Assembly: GCF_003219795.1 (NCBI RefSeq)
Contig: NZ_QJVC01000001.1
Location: 124,001 to 188,000, forward strand
Origin: Arthrobacter psychrolactophilus
Lineage (GTDB): Bacteria > Actinomycetota > Actinomycetes > Actinomycetales > Micrococcaceae
Reading direction: 5' to 3'
DNA length: 64,000 nucleotides
The translations under genes were made by a program, and so were the position numbers. The notes beneath the pieces are model-generated. The model made no database searches and had not been told where the DNA came from. It saw only the letters and a list, made by a program, of their open reading frames with translations. Shown one piece after another: positions 17,632-27,121 of this stretch (the stretch's first letter is position 1; each line of letters opens with the position of its first letter).

Positions 17632-17970
17632 ATGGCACAGAAAATTCACATCTCCCTCGTGGATGATATCGATCAGACTCCGGCCGAGGAGAATATTACG
17701 TTCGGCCTGGATGGGATCAATTATGAGATTGACCTCTCCGCTGAGAACGCAGAATCATTGCGCGAAGCCCTGAGCAAGTACATTGCTGCAGGCCGCCGCG
17801 CAGGCGGCCGAGCTGTTCGCGGTAGGGGACCCGCAGCAGCCGCCGCAACCAAGGGCAGCAGCGATGTTGCCCAGATCCGTGCCTGGGCACGCGATAACGG
17901 TTTTGAGGTTCACGAACGTGGCCGCATCCAGGCCGAAATCCGCGAAGCGTACTACGCAGCGCAGGCTTAA
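17632..17970 (+). CDS. lsr2: Lsr2-family nucleoid-associated protein
   Basis: Lsr2 is the actinobacterial H-NS-like protein that bridges AT-rich DNA and silences acquired genes. The N-terminal dimerisation domain (IHISLVDDIDQTPAEENITFGLDG) and C-terminal DNA-binding domain (IRAWARDNGFEVHERGRIQAEIREAYYAA) are clear. The RGR hook that inserts into the minor groove is present. ATG 17632 gives 112 residues; the GTG at 17614 would add six. A strong terminator follows. Confidence 0.95.
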   Translation: MAQKIHISLVDDIDQTPAEENITFGLDGINYEIDLSAENAESLREALSKYIAAGRRAGGRAVRGRGPAAAAATKGSSDVAQIRAWARDNGFEVHERGRIQAEIREAYYAAQA

Positions 17971-17979
17971 AGCTCCAAA

Positions 17980-18022
17980 AACGACGGCGAGATTACCTCA
18001 CGAGGTGATCTCGCCGTCGTTC
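17980..18022 (+). terminator. Intrinsic terminator after lsr2
   Basis: AACGACGGCGAGAT and ATCTCGCCGTCGTT form a long stem with inner ACCTC/GAGGT pairing around a CAC-type loop, followed by TCTTT. It starts 9 nt after the lsr2 stop. Confidence 0.88.
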
Positions 18023-18049
18023 TTTAATGAGCAAAGCAAGAACTGGTAT

Positions 18050-18064
18050 TTCCCCTGTGGCGAA
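18050..18064 (+). promoter_or_regulatory. ClgR-box-like sequence upstream of clpC
   Basis: TTCCCCTGTGGCGAA resembles the inverted CGC(N5)GCG core bound by ClgR at actinobacterial clp promoters. The right half matches well, but the left half deviates (CCC instead of CGC). It lies 65-79 nt before the clpC start. The assignment is tentative. Confidence 0.3.
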
Positions 18065-18128
18065 CATGCCCCCATAATTGCCGGGTACTGCGTAGCATCA
18101 AAGTACGCAGTAAAAGGAGTGTGGCGAA

Positions 18129-20618
18129 ATGTTTGAGCGATTTACTGATCGAGCCCGACGTGTTGTTGTGCTGGCCCAAGAAGAGGCCCGCATGCTCAAC
18201 CACAATTACATTGGCACTGAGCATATTCTGCTCGGCCTCATCCATGAGGGTGAAGGTGTTGCCGCCAAGGCCCTGGAGTCCTTGAACATTTCCCTAGACG
18301 GTGTCCGGGAACAGGTTCAAGAGATTATTGGACAGGGACAGCAGGCCCCCAGTGGCCACATCCCTTTCACTCCGCGCGCCAAGAAAGTTCTTGAACTTTC
18401 GCTGCGTGAGGCCCTCCAGCTGGGTCACAACTACATCGGCACGGAGCACATTCTGCTCGGGTTGATCCGCGAGGGTGAAGGCGTTGCCGCGCAGGTGCTG
18501 GTGAAGCTTGGTGCCGATCTGGGCAGTGTACGCCAGCAGGTCATCCAGCTCCTCTCCGGCTACCAGGGCAAGGAACCGGTTGCGAGCGGTGGCGGACAGC
18601 CTGAAGGCCAGCCCGCCGGCTCGGTGGTTCTGGACCAGTTCGGACGGAACCTGACTCAGGCTGCGCGCGAAAACAAACTTGATCCCGTCATTGGGCGCGA
18701 GCATGAGATGGAACGCGTCATGCAGATCCTCTCTCGCCGTACCAAGAACAACCCGGTGCTCATCGGTGAACCCGGTGTGGGTAAGACAGCTGTTGTTGAA
18801 GGTCTGGCTCAGGCCATCGTGCGCGGCGACGTGCCCGAGACCATCAAAGACAAGCAGCTCTACACCCTTGACCTTGGCTCACTCGTGGCCGGCTCACGCT
18901 ACCGCGGTGACTTTGAGGAACGCCTGAAGAAGGTCCTCAAGGAAATCCGCACCCGCGGCGACATCATCTTGTTCATCGACGAAATCCACACCCTTGTCGG
19001 TGCCGGTGCCGCCGAAGGGGCTATCGATGCCGCCTCGATCCTCAAGCCCATGCTGGCTCGTGGAGAACTGCAGACCATCGGCGCCACCACGCTCGATGAG
19101 TACCGCAAGCACATCGAGAAGGATGCCGCGCTCGAGCGCCGCTTCCAGCCCATCCAGGTTCCCGAACCCACGGTTCCGCTGACCATTGAGATCCTCAAGG
19201 GCCTGCGCGACCGCTACGAGGCACACCACCGCGTCTCCATCACCGACGGTGCGCTCACGGCTGCGGCAACGCTGGCCGATCGTTACATCTCTGACCGTTT
19301 CCTGCCGGATAAGGCCATTGACCTGATCGATGAGGCCGGTGCCCGCCTGCGTATTCGTCGTATGACGGCTCCGCCGGAGCTCAAGGCCATGGACGTTGAA
19401 ATTGCTGCCGTGAAGAAGCGCAAGGAAGACGCCATTGACGCCCAGGACTTCGAGGGTGCCGCATCGCTGCGTGACGACGAGCAGAAGCTCATCACCGCCC
19501 GCGCCGAGAAGGAACGCCTGTGGAAGTCCGGCGGACTCGATGAGATTTCCGAGGTTGATGAGGAACTCATCGCCGAGGTGCTCGCGAACTCCACCGGTAT
19601 CCCGGTCTTCAAGCTGACCGAGGCCGAGTCCACGCGTCTGCTCAAGATGGAAGACGAGCTGCACAAGCGTGTGGTTGGTCAGAACGAAGCCATCAAGTCC
19701 ATCTCGCAGGCTATCCGCCGTACGCGTTCTGGTCTGAAGGATCCCAAGCGTCCGGGTGGCTCGTTCATCTTTGCCGGCCCCACAGGTGTTGGTAAGACTG
19801 AGCTGGCCAAGGCACTGGCCGAGTTCCTCTTCGGCGACGAAGACGCGCTCATCACCTTGGACATGTCCGAGTACTCCGAGAAGCACACGGTTTCGCGTCT
19901 CTTCGGTGCCCCTCCCGGATACGTTGGCTACGAAGAAGGTGGCCAGCTGACCGAGAAGGTCCGCCGTCGTCCGTTCTCCGTGGTCCTCTTCGATGAGGTT
20001 GAGAAGGCGCACGCCGATCTCTTCAACTCGCTCTTGCAGATCCTCGAAGACGGTCGACTGACCGACAGCCAGGGTCGCGTCGTGGACTTCAAGAACACGA
20101 TCATCATCATGACCACGAACCTCGGTACGCGCGACATCTCCAAGTCGATCGCCACCGGTTTCCAGTCAGGATCGGACACGCAGACCGGTTACAACCGCAT
20201 GCGTGCCCGGGTCAGCGAAGAGCTCAAGCAGCACTTCCGCCCCGAGTTCTTGAACCGTGTCGATGACGTTGTGGTGTTCCCGCAGCTCACGCAGGATGAA
20301 ATCATCGAGATCGTTGACCTCATGGTTGCTCGCCTGGAGACGCGTCTTGCGGATAAGGGCATGGGCATTGAGCTCACCCCCGCGGCGAAGGTCCTGCTTG
20401 CTACCAAGGGCTACGATCCGGCGATGGGTGCCCGGCCGCTGCGCCGCACCATCCAGCGCGAGATCGAGGATCACCTCTCTGAGAAGATCTTGTTCGGCGA
20501 ACTCAAGGACGGCGACATTGTCACCGTCGGTGTTGAGGGCGAGGGCGACGACGCCAAGTTCACCTTTGTGGGCACGGCCAAGCCGCAGGTTCCCGAGGCC
20601 ATCACGGCTTCTGCCTAA
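18129..20618 (+). CDS. clpC: ATP-dependent Clp protease ATP-binding subunit ClpC
   Basis: ClpC is a Hsp100/AAA+ unfoldase that feeds proteins into ClpP. Two Clp-N repeats fill about 1-145 (each with [14 protein letters not shown]), followed by AAA domain 1 with Walker A GEPGVGKT (213-220), a UVR-containing middle domain ([23 protein letters not shown]) and AAA domain 2 with Walker A GPTGVGKT (550-557). Its 829 residues are typical of actinobacterial ClpC1. AAAGGAG directly precedes the start region. It is monocistronic by appearance, with terminators on both sides. Confidence 0.97.
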   Translation: MFERFTDRARRVVVLAQEEARMLNHNYIGTEHILLGLIHEGEGVAAKALESLNISLDGVREQVQEIIGQGQQAPSGHIPFTPRAKKVLELSLREALQLGHNYIGTEHILLGLIREGEGVAAQVLVKLGADLGSVRQQVIQLLSGYQGKEPVASGGGQPEGQPAGSVVLDQFGRNLTQAARENKLDPVIGREHEMERVMQILSRRTKNNPVLIGEPGVGKTAVVEGLAQAIVRGDVPETIKDKQLYTLDLGSLVAGSRYRGDFEERLKKVLKEIRTRGDIILFIDEIHTLVGAGAAEGAIDAASILKPMLARGELQTIGATTLDEYRKHIEKDAALERRFQPIQVPEPTVPLTIEILKGLRDRYEAHHRVSITDGALTAAATLADRYISDRFLPDKAIDLIDEAGARLRIRRMTAPPELKAMDVEIAAVKKRKEDAIDAQDFEGAASLRDDEQKLITARAEKERLWKSGGLDEISEVDEELIAEVLANSTGIPVFKLTEAESTRLLKMEDELHKRVVGQNEAIKSISQAIRRTRSGLKDPKRPGGSFIFAGPTGVGKTELAKALAEFLFGDEDALITLDMSEYSEKHTVSRLFGAPPGYVGYEEGGQLTEKVRRRPFSVVLFDEVEKAHADLFNSLLQILEDGRLTDSQGRVVDFKNTIIIMTTNLGTRDISKSIATGFQSGSDTQTGYNRMRARVSEELKQHFRPEFLNRVDDVVVFPQLTQDEIIEIVDLMVARLETRLADKGMGIELTPAAKVLLATKGYDPAMGARPLRRTIQREIEDHLSEKILFGELKDGDIVTVGVEGEGDDAKFTFVGTAKPQVPEAITASA

Positions 20619-20645
20619 GGTTCCTTCGCACTAAAAGTACGACGG

Positions 20646-20679
20646 CGGCACCCTCCCTTCGCGGGGAGGGTGCCGTTTC
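20646..20679 (+). terminator. Intrinsic terminator after clpC
   Basis: CGGCACCCTCCC (20646-20657) pairs with GGGAGGGTGCCG (20664-20675) around a TTCGCG loop, followed by TTTCG. The stem is strong but the T-tract is short. It lies 28 nt after the clpC stop. Confidence 0.85.
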
Positions 20680-20765
20680 GCGTTTCCTCACCAGTTTCCG
20701 CCGCTAGGAGCTCGTCCCCGCGCAATACGTCATGCGGGGACGTCCAAGAGTCATAGACTTAAACG

Positions 20766-21287
20766 GTGACTTTTGAATCCACCGCCCCCGTAGTAGTCCT
20801 CCGACCCGCCCGTACCTCCGACGTTCACGCGATTAAGGATCTGGTTGCGCCACTGGCGGAGCGACGAATCTTGATCTCCAAGGAATCGGTCACGTACTTT
20901 GAGGCGATCCAGGAGTTCATGATCGCCGAGATCGACGGCGAAATCGTGGGCTGCGGCGCCCTGCACGTCATGTGGGAAGACCTTGCGGAGATCCGGACGC
21001 TGGCCACCTCGGATGCGTGGCGTGGCAAAGGCGTTGGTCGAGTACTTGTAGAGAAGCTGCTGGAAAACGCCCGCACCCTCGGCGTCAGCCGCGTCTTCTG
21101 CCTGACCTTTGAGGTGGACTTCTTCGTCCGTAATGGCTTCTCCGTCATGGCGGATCAAAGTGCCGTGGACCCGGCCGTTTACTCCGAGCTGCTGCGCTCC
21201 GCCGATGAGGGAATTGCCGAGTTCCTCGACCTGGCCCGCGTTAAGCCAAACACCTTGGGCAACACGAGGATGATTCGCCAGCTCTGA
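20766..21287 (+). CDS. argA: Amino-acid N-acetyltransferase (GNAT-type N-acetylglutamate synthase)
   Basis: This stand-alone GNAT protein of 173 residues resembles the short actinobacterial N-acetylglutamate synthases (the Rv2747 type), which make N-acetylglutamate from glutamate or glutamine and acetyl-CoA for arginine synthesis. It shows VVLRPARTSDVHAI at the start, the acetyl-CoA loop DAWRGKGVGRVLVEKLL, and VFCLTFEVDFFVRNGF near the C-terminus. GTG 20766 is the start. No arginine genes are adjacent, so the assignment rests on sequence alone. Confidence 0.82.
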   Translation: MTFESTAPVVVLRPARTSDVHAIKDLVAPLAERRILISKESVTYFEAIQEFMIAEIDGEIVGCGALHVMWEDLAEIRTLATSDAWRGKGVGRVLVEKLLENARTLGVSRVFCLTFEVDFFVRNGFSVMADQSAVDPAVYSELLRSADEGIAEFLDLARVKPNTLGNTRMIRQL

Positions 21288-21405
21288 GGGGGCGCGGAAG
21301 CTGACGTAATCCCTACCAACCGTCCGTGCTCCCGGGTAGTGTTCATGTGAGGCCGGACTCACACCGGCTTGCTACTTACGGTTGTGTGAATCGGAGGACT
21401 ACGGC

Positions 21406-22407
21406 ATGAAAAAGCTCATAAATGATCCCAGGACTGTTGTCGACGAAGCGGTAGCCGGTTTCGGCCAAGCGCATGCCGCTCACGTCAAAGTGAATGCGGA
21501 TCCGTTGTTCGTCACGCGCAAGGATGCTCCACGCGAAGGCAAGGTCGGTCTGGTATCTGGTGGCGGCAGCGGGCATGAACCGCTGCACGCCGGATATGTT
21601 GGCTACGGCATGCTGGATGCTGCCGTTCCCGGAGCCATGTTCACCTCACCCACGCCGGATGCCATTATTCCCGCCACGATTGCTGCCAATGCCGGCGCTG
21701 GCGTGGTGCATATCGTGAAAAATTACACCGGCGATGTCTTGAACTTTGAAACCGCAGCGGAGATGGCCGAGGCGGAGGGTGTGAGCGTGCGCACCGTGCT
21801 CGTCAACGACGACGTCGCCGTGGAGGACTCGCTGTACACTGCGGGCCGCCGCGGCGTGGCCGGAACCGTGCTGATCGAGAAGATCGCCGGAGCTGCTGCG
21901 GAACGCGGAGACGATCTGGACGCCGTGGCCGCCATCGGAAACCGGGTCAACAACAACGTCCGGAGCATGGGTGTGGCCCTGTCAGCCTGCACCGTTCCCC
22001 ACGCAGGGGTTCCGAGCTTCGAATTGGCTGACGACGAGATCGAGATCGGCATTGGCATCCACGGTGAACCGGGCCGCCACAGGATCCCCATGGAAAGCGC
22101 CGATGGAATCACCGCGCGCCTCCTCGGGCCGGTCCTGAACGATCTGGCTCCCATCGCCGGAGACAAGGTGCTGCTCTTCGTCAACGGTATGGGCGGCACC
22201 CCGGCCAGCGAGCTGTACATTGTGTACCGCGCGGCCGCGAAGCTCCTGGAAGACGCCGGCCTCGTGGTGGAACGTTCCCTCGTGGGTAACTACATCACGG
22301 CCCTTGAGATGCAGGGCTGCTCGATCTCGGTGCTGCTCCTCGACGATGAAATGACCGAGCTGTGGGACGCGCCCGTCAACACACCTGCACTGCGCTGGGG
22401 GATGTAA
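21406..22407 (+). CDS. dhaK: Dihydroxyacetone kinase subunit DhaK
   Basis: DhaK binds dihydroxyacetone covalently through a histidine hemiaminal and receives phosphate from DhaL. The catalytic residue is H219 in GIGIHGEPGRHR, matching H218 of the E. coli enzyme. SGGGSGHEPLHAGYVG near the N-terminus binds substrate. GGAGG upstream supports ATG 21406 rather than 21382. The product is 333 residues and starts the dhaK-dhaL-dhaM operon, with dhaL following without a gap. Confidence 0.95.
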   Translation: MKKLINDPRTVVDEAVAGFGQAHAAHVKVNADPLFVTRKDAPREGKVGLVSGGGSGHEPLHAGYVGYGMLDAAVPGAMFTSPTPDAIIPATIAANAGAGVVHIVKNYTGDVLNFETAAEMAEAEGVSVRTVLVNDDVAVEDSLYTAGRRGVAGTVLIEKIAGAAAERGDDLDAVAAIGNRVNNNVRSMGVALSACTVPHAGVPSFELADDEIEIGIGIHGEPGRHRIPMESADGITARLLGPVLNDLAPIAGDKVLLFVNGMGGTPASELYIVYRAAAKLLEDAGLVVERSLVGNYITALEMQGCSISVLLLDDEMTELWDAPVNTPALRWGM

Positions 22408-23055
22408 ATGGTCAACACAACACTGGATGTCACGTGGGCTATCGACTGGCTGCGCAAGAGCGCCGCGGTGGTCGCCGAGCATCGCATGGCCTTGATCGAG
22501 CTGGACCGCGCCATCGGCGATGGTGATCACGGGGAGAACCTCGATCGCGGCTTTAGCGCCATTCTTGAAAAGCTCGACGCCGAAGCACCCGCCACCCCGG
22601 GTACCGCCTTTAAGCTGGCCGCCATGACCTTGATGTCCAAGGTGGGAGGGGCCGCCGGGCCGCTCTACGGCACAGCGTACCTGCGCGCGGCAACTGCGGT
22701 GGGTGACGCCGTCGAACTTGATGCGGCGACCCTCGTGGCTGCCCTAACCGCGGCCCGTGACGGGGTGGTGGCCCGAGGTAAGGCCGAGGCAGGGGAGAAG
22801 ACCATGATCGACGCCTGGACTCCAGCCGTCGATGCAGCCACAGCAGCCGCCGACTCGGGAGCGGCACCCGCCGAGGTGTTGGCGGCCGCGGCAACGGCGG
22901 CCGAGGTCGGAGCCGTCGCCACCGAACCACTCATTGCCAGAAAGGGGCGGGCCAGCTATCTGGGCGAACGTGCCATCGGGCATCGCGATCCGGGCGCCGA
23001 ATCCTCTGCCCTGATCCTTCGCGCGGCCGCGCAGGCAGCCGGGGTGGAGGCATGA
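22408..23055 (+). CDS. dhaL: Dihydroxyacetone kinase subunit DhaL
   Basis: DhaL carries a tightly bound ADP that is rephosphorylated by DhaM. The Mg-nucleotide site GDGDHGENLDRG starts at residue 37, and GGAAGPLYGTAYLRA is the next conserved block. At 215 residues it is a standard length. The ATG directly follows the dhaK stop and the end overlaps dhaM by 4 nt (ATGA), so all three subunits should be made together. Confidence 0.95.
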   Translation: MVNTTLDVTWAIDWLRKSAAVVAEHRMALIELDRAIGDGDHGENLDRGFSAILEKLDAEAPATPGTAFKLAAMTLMSKVGGAAGPLYGTAYLRAATAVGDAVELDAATLVAALTAARDGVVARGKAEAGEKTMIDAWTPAVDAATAAADSGAAPAEVLAAAATAAEVGAVATEPLIARKGRASYLGERAIGHRDPGAESSALILRAAAQAAGVEA

Positions 23056-23744
23056 GCGTTGCACTCGTCATCGTCTCCCACAGCGCCCAGCTCGCCGCTG
23101 GAGTTGTGGAGTTAGCTGCCCAGATGGCCCCGGATGTGGTCCTCATTGCCGCCGGAGGAATGGACGACGGCGGCATCGGGACTTCTCTGGAAAAGGTCAT
23201 GTCAGCCCTGGGGCTGGCAGATACCGGGGACGGAGCCGTGGTCCTCACGGATCTGGGCTCCGCCGTCATGACGGCCGAGGCCGCCTGGGAATTCCTGGGC
23301 AGTCCGGAGACGGTACTTCTCGCGAATGCCCCCTTGGTCGAGGGCTCCATAGCGGCGGCCGTCACGGCACAATCCGGCGCATCCCTGGCCGCGGTGTGCT
23401 CGGCGGCCGAGACCGCGCTGCAGGCCCCTGCAGCGGCGCCTGACCCGGGAGAGAACACGCCCGCAGCCGTCACCGAACAAGCCGAAGACTCTGTCACCGC
23501 GGTGCTCACCTTGATCAATCCGATGGGTCTCCATGCCCGCCCGGCCGCTGTTCTGGCGGGCGTGCTGGGAGCCATGGACGTGGAGATTGAGATCAACGGT
23601 GCCGATGCGCAATCGGTCATGATGCTCATGACCCTTGGCGCCGCGCAGGGTGATGAGCTGCAGGTCAGTGCCACCGGCCCCGACGCGAAACGCGCCGTGG
23701 AACTGGTTCGAACAGAGGTCGCGGCGGGCTTCGGCGAGCTCTAA
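23052..23744 (+). CDS. dhaM: PTS-dependent dihydroxyacetone phosphotransferase DhaM (EIIA-HPr fusion)
   Basis: The N-terminal EIIA-Man-like domain has its phosphoryl-acceptor His at residue 10 (IVSHSAQ) and the DLGSAVMTAE segment. An Ala/Pro-rich linker (about 120-150) leads to an HPr domain with H161 in NPMGLHARPAAVL. At 230 residues it lacks the truncated EI domain that E. coli DhaM carries. It must therefore be charged by a separate enzyme I, and the ptsI gene at 43408 is the obvious candidate. Confidence 0.94.
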   Translation: MSVALVIVSHSAQLAAGVVELAAQMAPDVVLIAAGGMDDGGIGTSLEKVMSALGLADTGDGAVVLTDLGSAVMTAEAAWEFLGSPETVLLANAPLVEGSIAAAVTAQSGASLAAVCSAAETALQAPAAAPDPGENTPAAVTEQAEDSVTAVLTLINPMGLHARPAAVLAGVLGAMDVEIEINGADAQSVMMLMTLGAAQGDELQVSATGPDAKRAVELVRTEVAAGFGEL

Positions 23745-23763
23745 ACCAGTCCGCTCGGGGGGA

Positions 23764-24711
23764 TCAGCGAGGCAGCTGGTAGCCAGCCTCGGAGACCTGG
23801 GCGAGACCGTCGGCCACGAGACCGGCCAGGGCGCGTTCCAGCTGCGGTGCGTGGGTGTTGAGGGCATGCAATTTGCCCAGCTCCGTGGCCACCTCGTCGT
23901 GCCGCGAGGCGGCTTCGGCATCCCACATGAGATCTGCATGGACCGGCGCTCCGGCAGCGCGCAGCACCGCCATGACGGCCCCGCGCACCTGCCGATCCGT
24001 GCCCGCCCACGGCTGACCCTTGGGGATATAGCTGGGCTCGGGTTGGCCGGCCGCGATCCAGGCACACTGCTCAAAGACAGGGCATTGTCCACACTTGGGA
24101 CTCCGTGCTGTGCAAATCAAGGCCCCCAATTCCATGACGGAGGCATTCCACAACACCGATTCTTCCGTGGCTTCGGGCAGCAAATCCGCGGCAAGAGACA
24201 TTTCGGCGGCGGTCAGCGCGGGCGCCGGAAGTGCCTGGCCGATGACGAGGCGGGCGTGGACGCGGCGAATATTGGTATCCACGACGGTGGTGCGCCGCCC
24301 GTAGGCGAAGGCCGCAACCGCGGCCGCCGTATAGCTGCCGACTCCGGGAAGGCTCAGGAGCTGCTCATAGTTGTCGGGGACAGCGCCGTGGTGCTCGGCA
24401 ACAATCTGTGCCGCGGCGGCATGCAAACGCAAGGCGCGGCGCGGATAGCCAAGCTTGCCCCAGGCCCGCAGGACATCGGCGGCGGGTGCTGCGGCGAAGT
24501 CGGCAGGGGTAGGCCAACGCTCTAGCCACTGTTCCCAAATGGGACGCACACGCACCACGGGGGTCTGCTGGAGCATGATCTCGCTGACCAGAATGCCCCA
24601 CGCCGAACACTCGCCGCGCCACGGAAGATCCCGGGCCTCGTCCCGGAACCAATCATTGATCGTTGCGTGCAGGACGCTGGGAGGCACAGCGGGTGAAGCA
24701 GGGAGCGGCAT
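23764..24711 (-). CDS. mutY: A/G-specific adenine glycosylase
   Basis: MutY removes adenine mispaired with 8-oxoguanine or guanine. The WGILVSEIMLQQTPVVRV block, the helix-hairpin-helix with catalytic Asp (LPGVGSYTAAAVAAFAYG then VVDTN) and the iron-sulfur cluster ligands spaced C-x6-C-x2-C-x5-C (CTARSPKCGQCPVFEQC) are all intact. It has 315 residues; the C-terminal MutT-like 8-oxoG recognition domain present in longer homologues appears short. It is convergent with dhaM, with 19 nt between the stops. Confidence 0.94.
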   Translation of the reverse strand: MPLPASPAVPPSVLHATINDWFRDEARDLPWRGECSAWGILVSEIMLQQTPVVRVRPIWEQWLERWPTPADFAAAPAADVLRAWGKLGYPRRALRLHAAAAQIVAEHHGAVPDNYEQLLSLPGVGSYTAAAVAAFAYGRRTTVVDTNIRRVHARLVIGQALPAPALTAAEMSLAADLLPEATEESVLWNASVMELGALICTARSPKCGQCPVFEQCAWIAAGQPEPSYIPKGQPWAGTDRQVRGAVMAVLRAAGAPVHADLMWDAEAASRHDEVATELGKLHALNTHAPQLERALAGLVADGLAQVSEAGYQLPR

Positions 24712-24761
24712 AGATTTCCTTGGAAAGTGGGTGGTGGTTGCGTTGCACGGGGAGTGAGCTG

Positions 24762-25022
24762 TTAGCCGAGCGATTCTGCGGCGGTCATCGCGGGAGCCTG
24801 CGGCAAGGGCTTGAGGAGCTCTGACGGGTGGACGCCCAGTCCCTGAGCCAACCGAACAATAATCTCCAGTGTGGGGTTGCGGTGGCCGCGTTCAAGCCCG
24901 CTGATGTAGGAGCGGTCCATGAGCACATAGCTGGCGAACTGTTCCTGCGTTTGGCGCAGCTTGTTCTTGCGCAGTGCCCGCAGATTCTCACCAAAGGCAC
25001 GATAATCGGGACAGACACTCAC
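24762..25022 (-). CDS. XRE-family helix-turn-helix regulator (86 residues)
   Basis: A compact Cro/CI-type domain covers most of the protein: FGENLRALRKNKLRQTQEQFA, then YISGLERGHRNPTLEIIVRLAQGLGV. Only a short C-terminal tail follows (HPSELLKPLPQAPAMTAAESLG). GTG 25022 is the only reasonable start. It lies 50 nt upstream of mutY on the same strand and could share its transcript. The target is unknown. It is too short to carry a sensor domain. Confidence 0.85.
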   Translation of the reverse strand: MSVCPDYRAFGENLRALRKNKLRQTQEQFASYVLMDRSYISGLERGHRNPTLEIIVRLAQGLGVHPSELLKPLPQAPAMTAAESLG

Positions 25023-25219
25023 TCGAGGGCTCCCTTAATTGTGGATTATCGTCAACACTGTAGTGCTCGACAGCCAGTCTAAGCCACAGACATCCGCCGC
25101 CGTACTTTACCGCAGCAGAAACGGATGCGGAACTGCCAGGGATGTGACCTTGCCCTACGCCAGTAGCCCGCAGCGGCGTGGATTCACGAAGCGTGGCCCG
25201 CGTTCGCTACGCTTGAGGG

Positions 25220-25900
25220 GTGGGAACAACAGGCAACTCCGGACGCGGCAAGGGTTCTTCTGCTGTGCCGGGAGGAAAGCCGCGCACTGGCGCCCCCGCA
25301 CGAAAGCCGAAAGTCTCCGCTAAGGTGATGCGCCGGCGTCGACTCGCAGCCGCCCTCGTGGCCCTCCTGGTCATCGGTGCCCTCGTGGCCGGCGGCAGCT
25401 ACCTCGCCAGCCTGCTGGGTGGGAAAAACGACGCCGGAACTGAGTCGGGCGCAAACGGAGGCACCGAAGTGGTCAAGGATGCGGCGAAAGCCGGGACCGC
25501 GCCGTCGGCCGTTTGCGACGAGGCCGGTATCAAGGTGACGGCCGCGGTCGACAAACCCTCCTACGGCCCCGACGAAAAGCCCGTGCTGACCCTACACGTC
25601 ACTAATGCAGGGAAGGCGCCGTGCGACATTAACGTGGGCACGAGCCAGATGAAGTATGAGATCACCAGCGGCGCCGACATTATTTACAACTCCAAGAACT
25701 GCCAGCTAGACCCAAGCGATCTGGTCAAGAATCTCGCGCCGGGCGCCTCGGAAAGCGCCAATATGGTGTGGAAGGTCAAACGTAACGCCCCCGACTGCGC
25801 CGAGGTCGTGAGCACACCCGGACGCGGGGGAGCCACCTACGCGCTCGTCGTGACGCTCGGTAAGTGGTCCAGCGACAAGGTCACCTTCACGCTGCAGTAA
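25220..25900 (+). CDS. Membrane-anchored exported protein with Ig-like domain, unknown function
   Basis: A basic N-terminus (PARKPKVSAKVMRRRR) precedes one transmembrane anchor (about 42-66). After a Gly/Asn/Thr linker comes a beta-rich domain with two conserved-looking Cys pairs (VCDEAGI, APCDINVG, KNCQLDP and APDCAEV). The part VDKPSYGPDEKPVLTLHVTNAG resembles DUF4232/Ig-like exported domains. The GTG start at 25220 has no convincing RBS; GTG or ATG codons near 25325-25328 could be the true start, directly before the anchor. It converges with disA. Confidence 0.7.
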   Translation: MGTTGNSGRGKGSSAVPGGKPRTGAPARKPKVSAKVMRRRRLAAALVALLVIGALVAGGSYLASLLGGKNDAGTESGANGGTEVVKDAAKAGTAPSAVCDEAGIKVTAAVDKPSYGPDEKPVLTLHVTNAGKAPCDINVGTSQMKYEITSGADIIYNSKNCQLDPSDLVKNLAPGASESANMVWKVKRNAPDCAEVVSTPGRGGATYALVVTLGKWSSDKVTFTLQ

Positions 25901-25912
25901 CGGCGCTCCGCT

Positions 25913-26977
25913 TTAGAGGAAGCGGTCCAGCAGGCTTGCCTCGGCGATACGCGAGAGGCCCTCGCGGACATTGCGGGCGCGAAGCTCGCCAATGCCATCA
26001 ACCATCATGAGCTCATCGATCGTGGCCGCCATAAGATTCTGCAATCCACCAAAGTGGTCGACGAGGCGTCCGGCAACCGCGCGAGGCACGGCCTTCAGGC
26101 CCGAGACAAGACGGTAGCCGCGGGGCTGAATGATGCTATCGAGGGCATCACCCCCACTGGGCAGGCCCACGACGCTGGCAATCAGATTCAGATCGATCAG
26201 ATCGGCCTGATCGATATCCTGCAGGGCAACAACGGCCGCATCGACATCCGTGGTTTCCGGATCCGTGTAATCACGGATGACGGTGTCGGCGCCGCGCGTG
26301 GTGGAAAGCTCCTCCAACTGCAGCGAGAGCAGGCGGCCATCGACACCAAGCTCTAGGACGTACTGGGCGATTTCCTCGGAAATGCGGCGCACCATCTCGT
26401 GGCGTTGCAGCGTGACGGCAACGTCACGCACCGTGACCATGGCCTCGATTTCCAGGGCCGAGAGGGAACTGGTGACCTGATCCAACCGGGCGCGGTAACG
26501 CTCCAGGGTGGCAAGAGCCTGATTGGCGCGGGCCAGAACCTTTTCAGAGCCCTCCAGAACGTAGCGCAAGCCGTCTACGTACAGGGCAATGATCTGCATG
26601 GACTGGCTGACCGAGACCACCGGAACGCCCGTCTGAATGGCGACGCGTTCTGCAGTACGGTGTCGGGTTCCGGATTCCTGCGTTTCAATGCTGGGATCGG
26701 GGACGAGCTGAACGGCGGCTCGCAAAATCTTGGTGACGTCCTTGTCGCAGACGATAGCGCCGTCCATCTTGGCCAGCTCGCGCAGACGTGTGGGAGCGAA
26801 GTCGATGCCGATTTCGAAACCACCGGAGCAAAGACTTTCAATTTGCTTGTCGTAACCAAGCACGATCAGGGCGCCTGTGCGCCCTCGAAGGATTCGTTCC
26901 AGTCCATCACGCAGCGGCGTTCCCGGAGCGACACGGGCAAGAGTGGCCTTGAGGGCCTCTTCGGGGCTGCGAAGCAT
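25913..26977 (-). CDS. disA: DNA integrity scanning diadenylate cyclase DisA
   Basis: DisA scans DNA for branched structures and makes cyclic di-AMP from two ATP. The DAC domain shows the catalytic MDGAIVCD motif and GTRHRTAERVAIQTGVPVVSVSQ. The linker is followed by a C-terminal RuvA-like helix-hairpin-helix region (LVDHFGGLQNLMAATIDELMMVDGIGELRARNVREGL; the DNA-binding end). It has 354 residues, the normal length. It lies downstream of radA on the same strand, the usual actinobacterial and Bacillus pairing. Confidence 0.95.
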   Translation of the reverse strand: MLRSPEEALKATLARVAPGTPLRDGLERILRGRTGALIVLGYDKQIESLCSGGFEIGIDFAPTRLRELAKMDGAIVCDKDVTKILRAAVQLVPDPSIETQESGTRHRTAERVAIQTGVPVVSVSQSMQIIALYVDGLRYVLEGSEKVLARANQALATLERYRARLDQVTSSLSALEIEAMVTVRDVAVTLQRHEMVRRISEEIAQYVLELGVDGRLLSLQLEELSTTRGADTVIRDYTDPETTDVDAAVVALQDIDQADLIDLNLIASVVGLPSGGDALDSIIQPRGYRLVSGLKAVPRAVAGRLVDHFGGLQNLMAATIDELMMVDGIGELRARNVREGLSRIAEASLLDRFL

Positions 26978-27121
26978 GGGCAGTTCCTTCTTTCCATGCG
27001 CGGGAATCCGCGCAAGTCACACTGCCCATGATAGTAGGAACTACACGCCATTACCGGCCGGTATGGCCGTAAAGTAGACCGATCTTGACCGATCTGTGTC
27101 CTTTAGGTGGACAATGAGCGC

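Noticed and set aside
24118-24184. Possible truncation of MutY because the C-terminal domain is short
   Set aside because: The catalytic Asp and all four iron-sulfur cysteines are intact and the length is close to other actinobacterial MutY proteins, so there is no sign of a frameshift.
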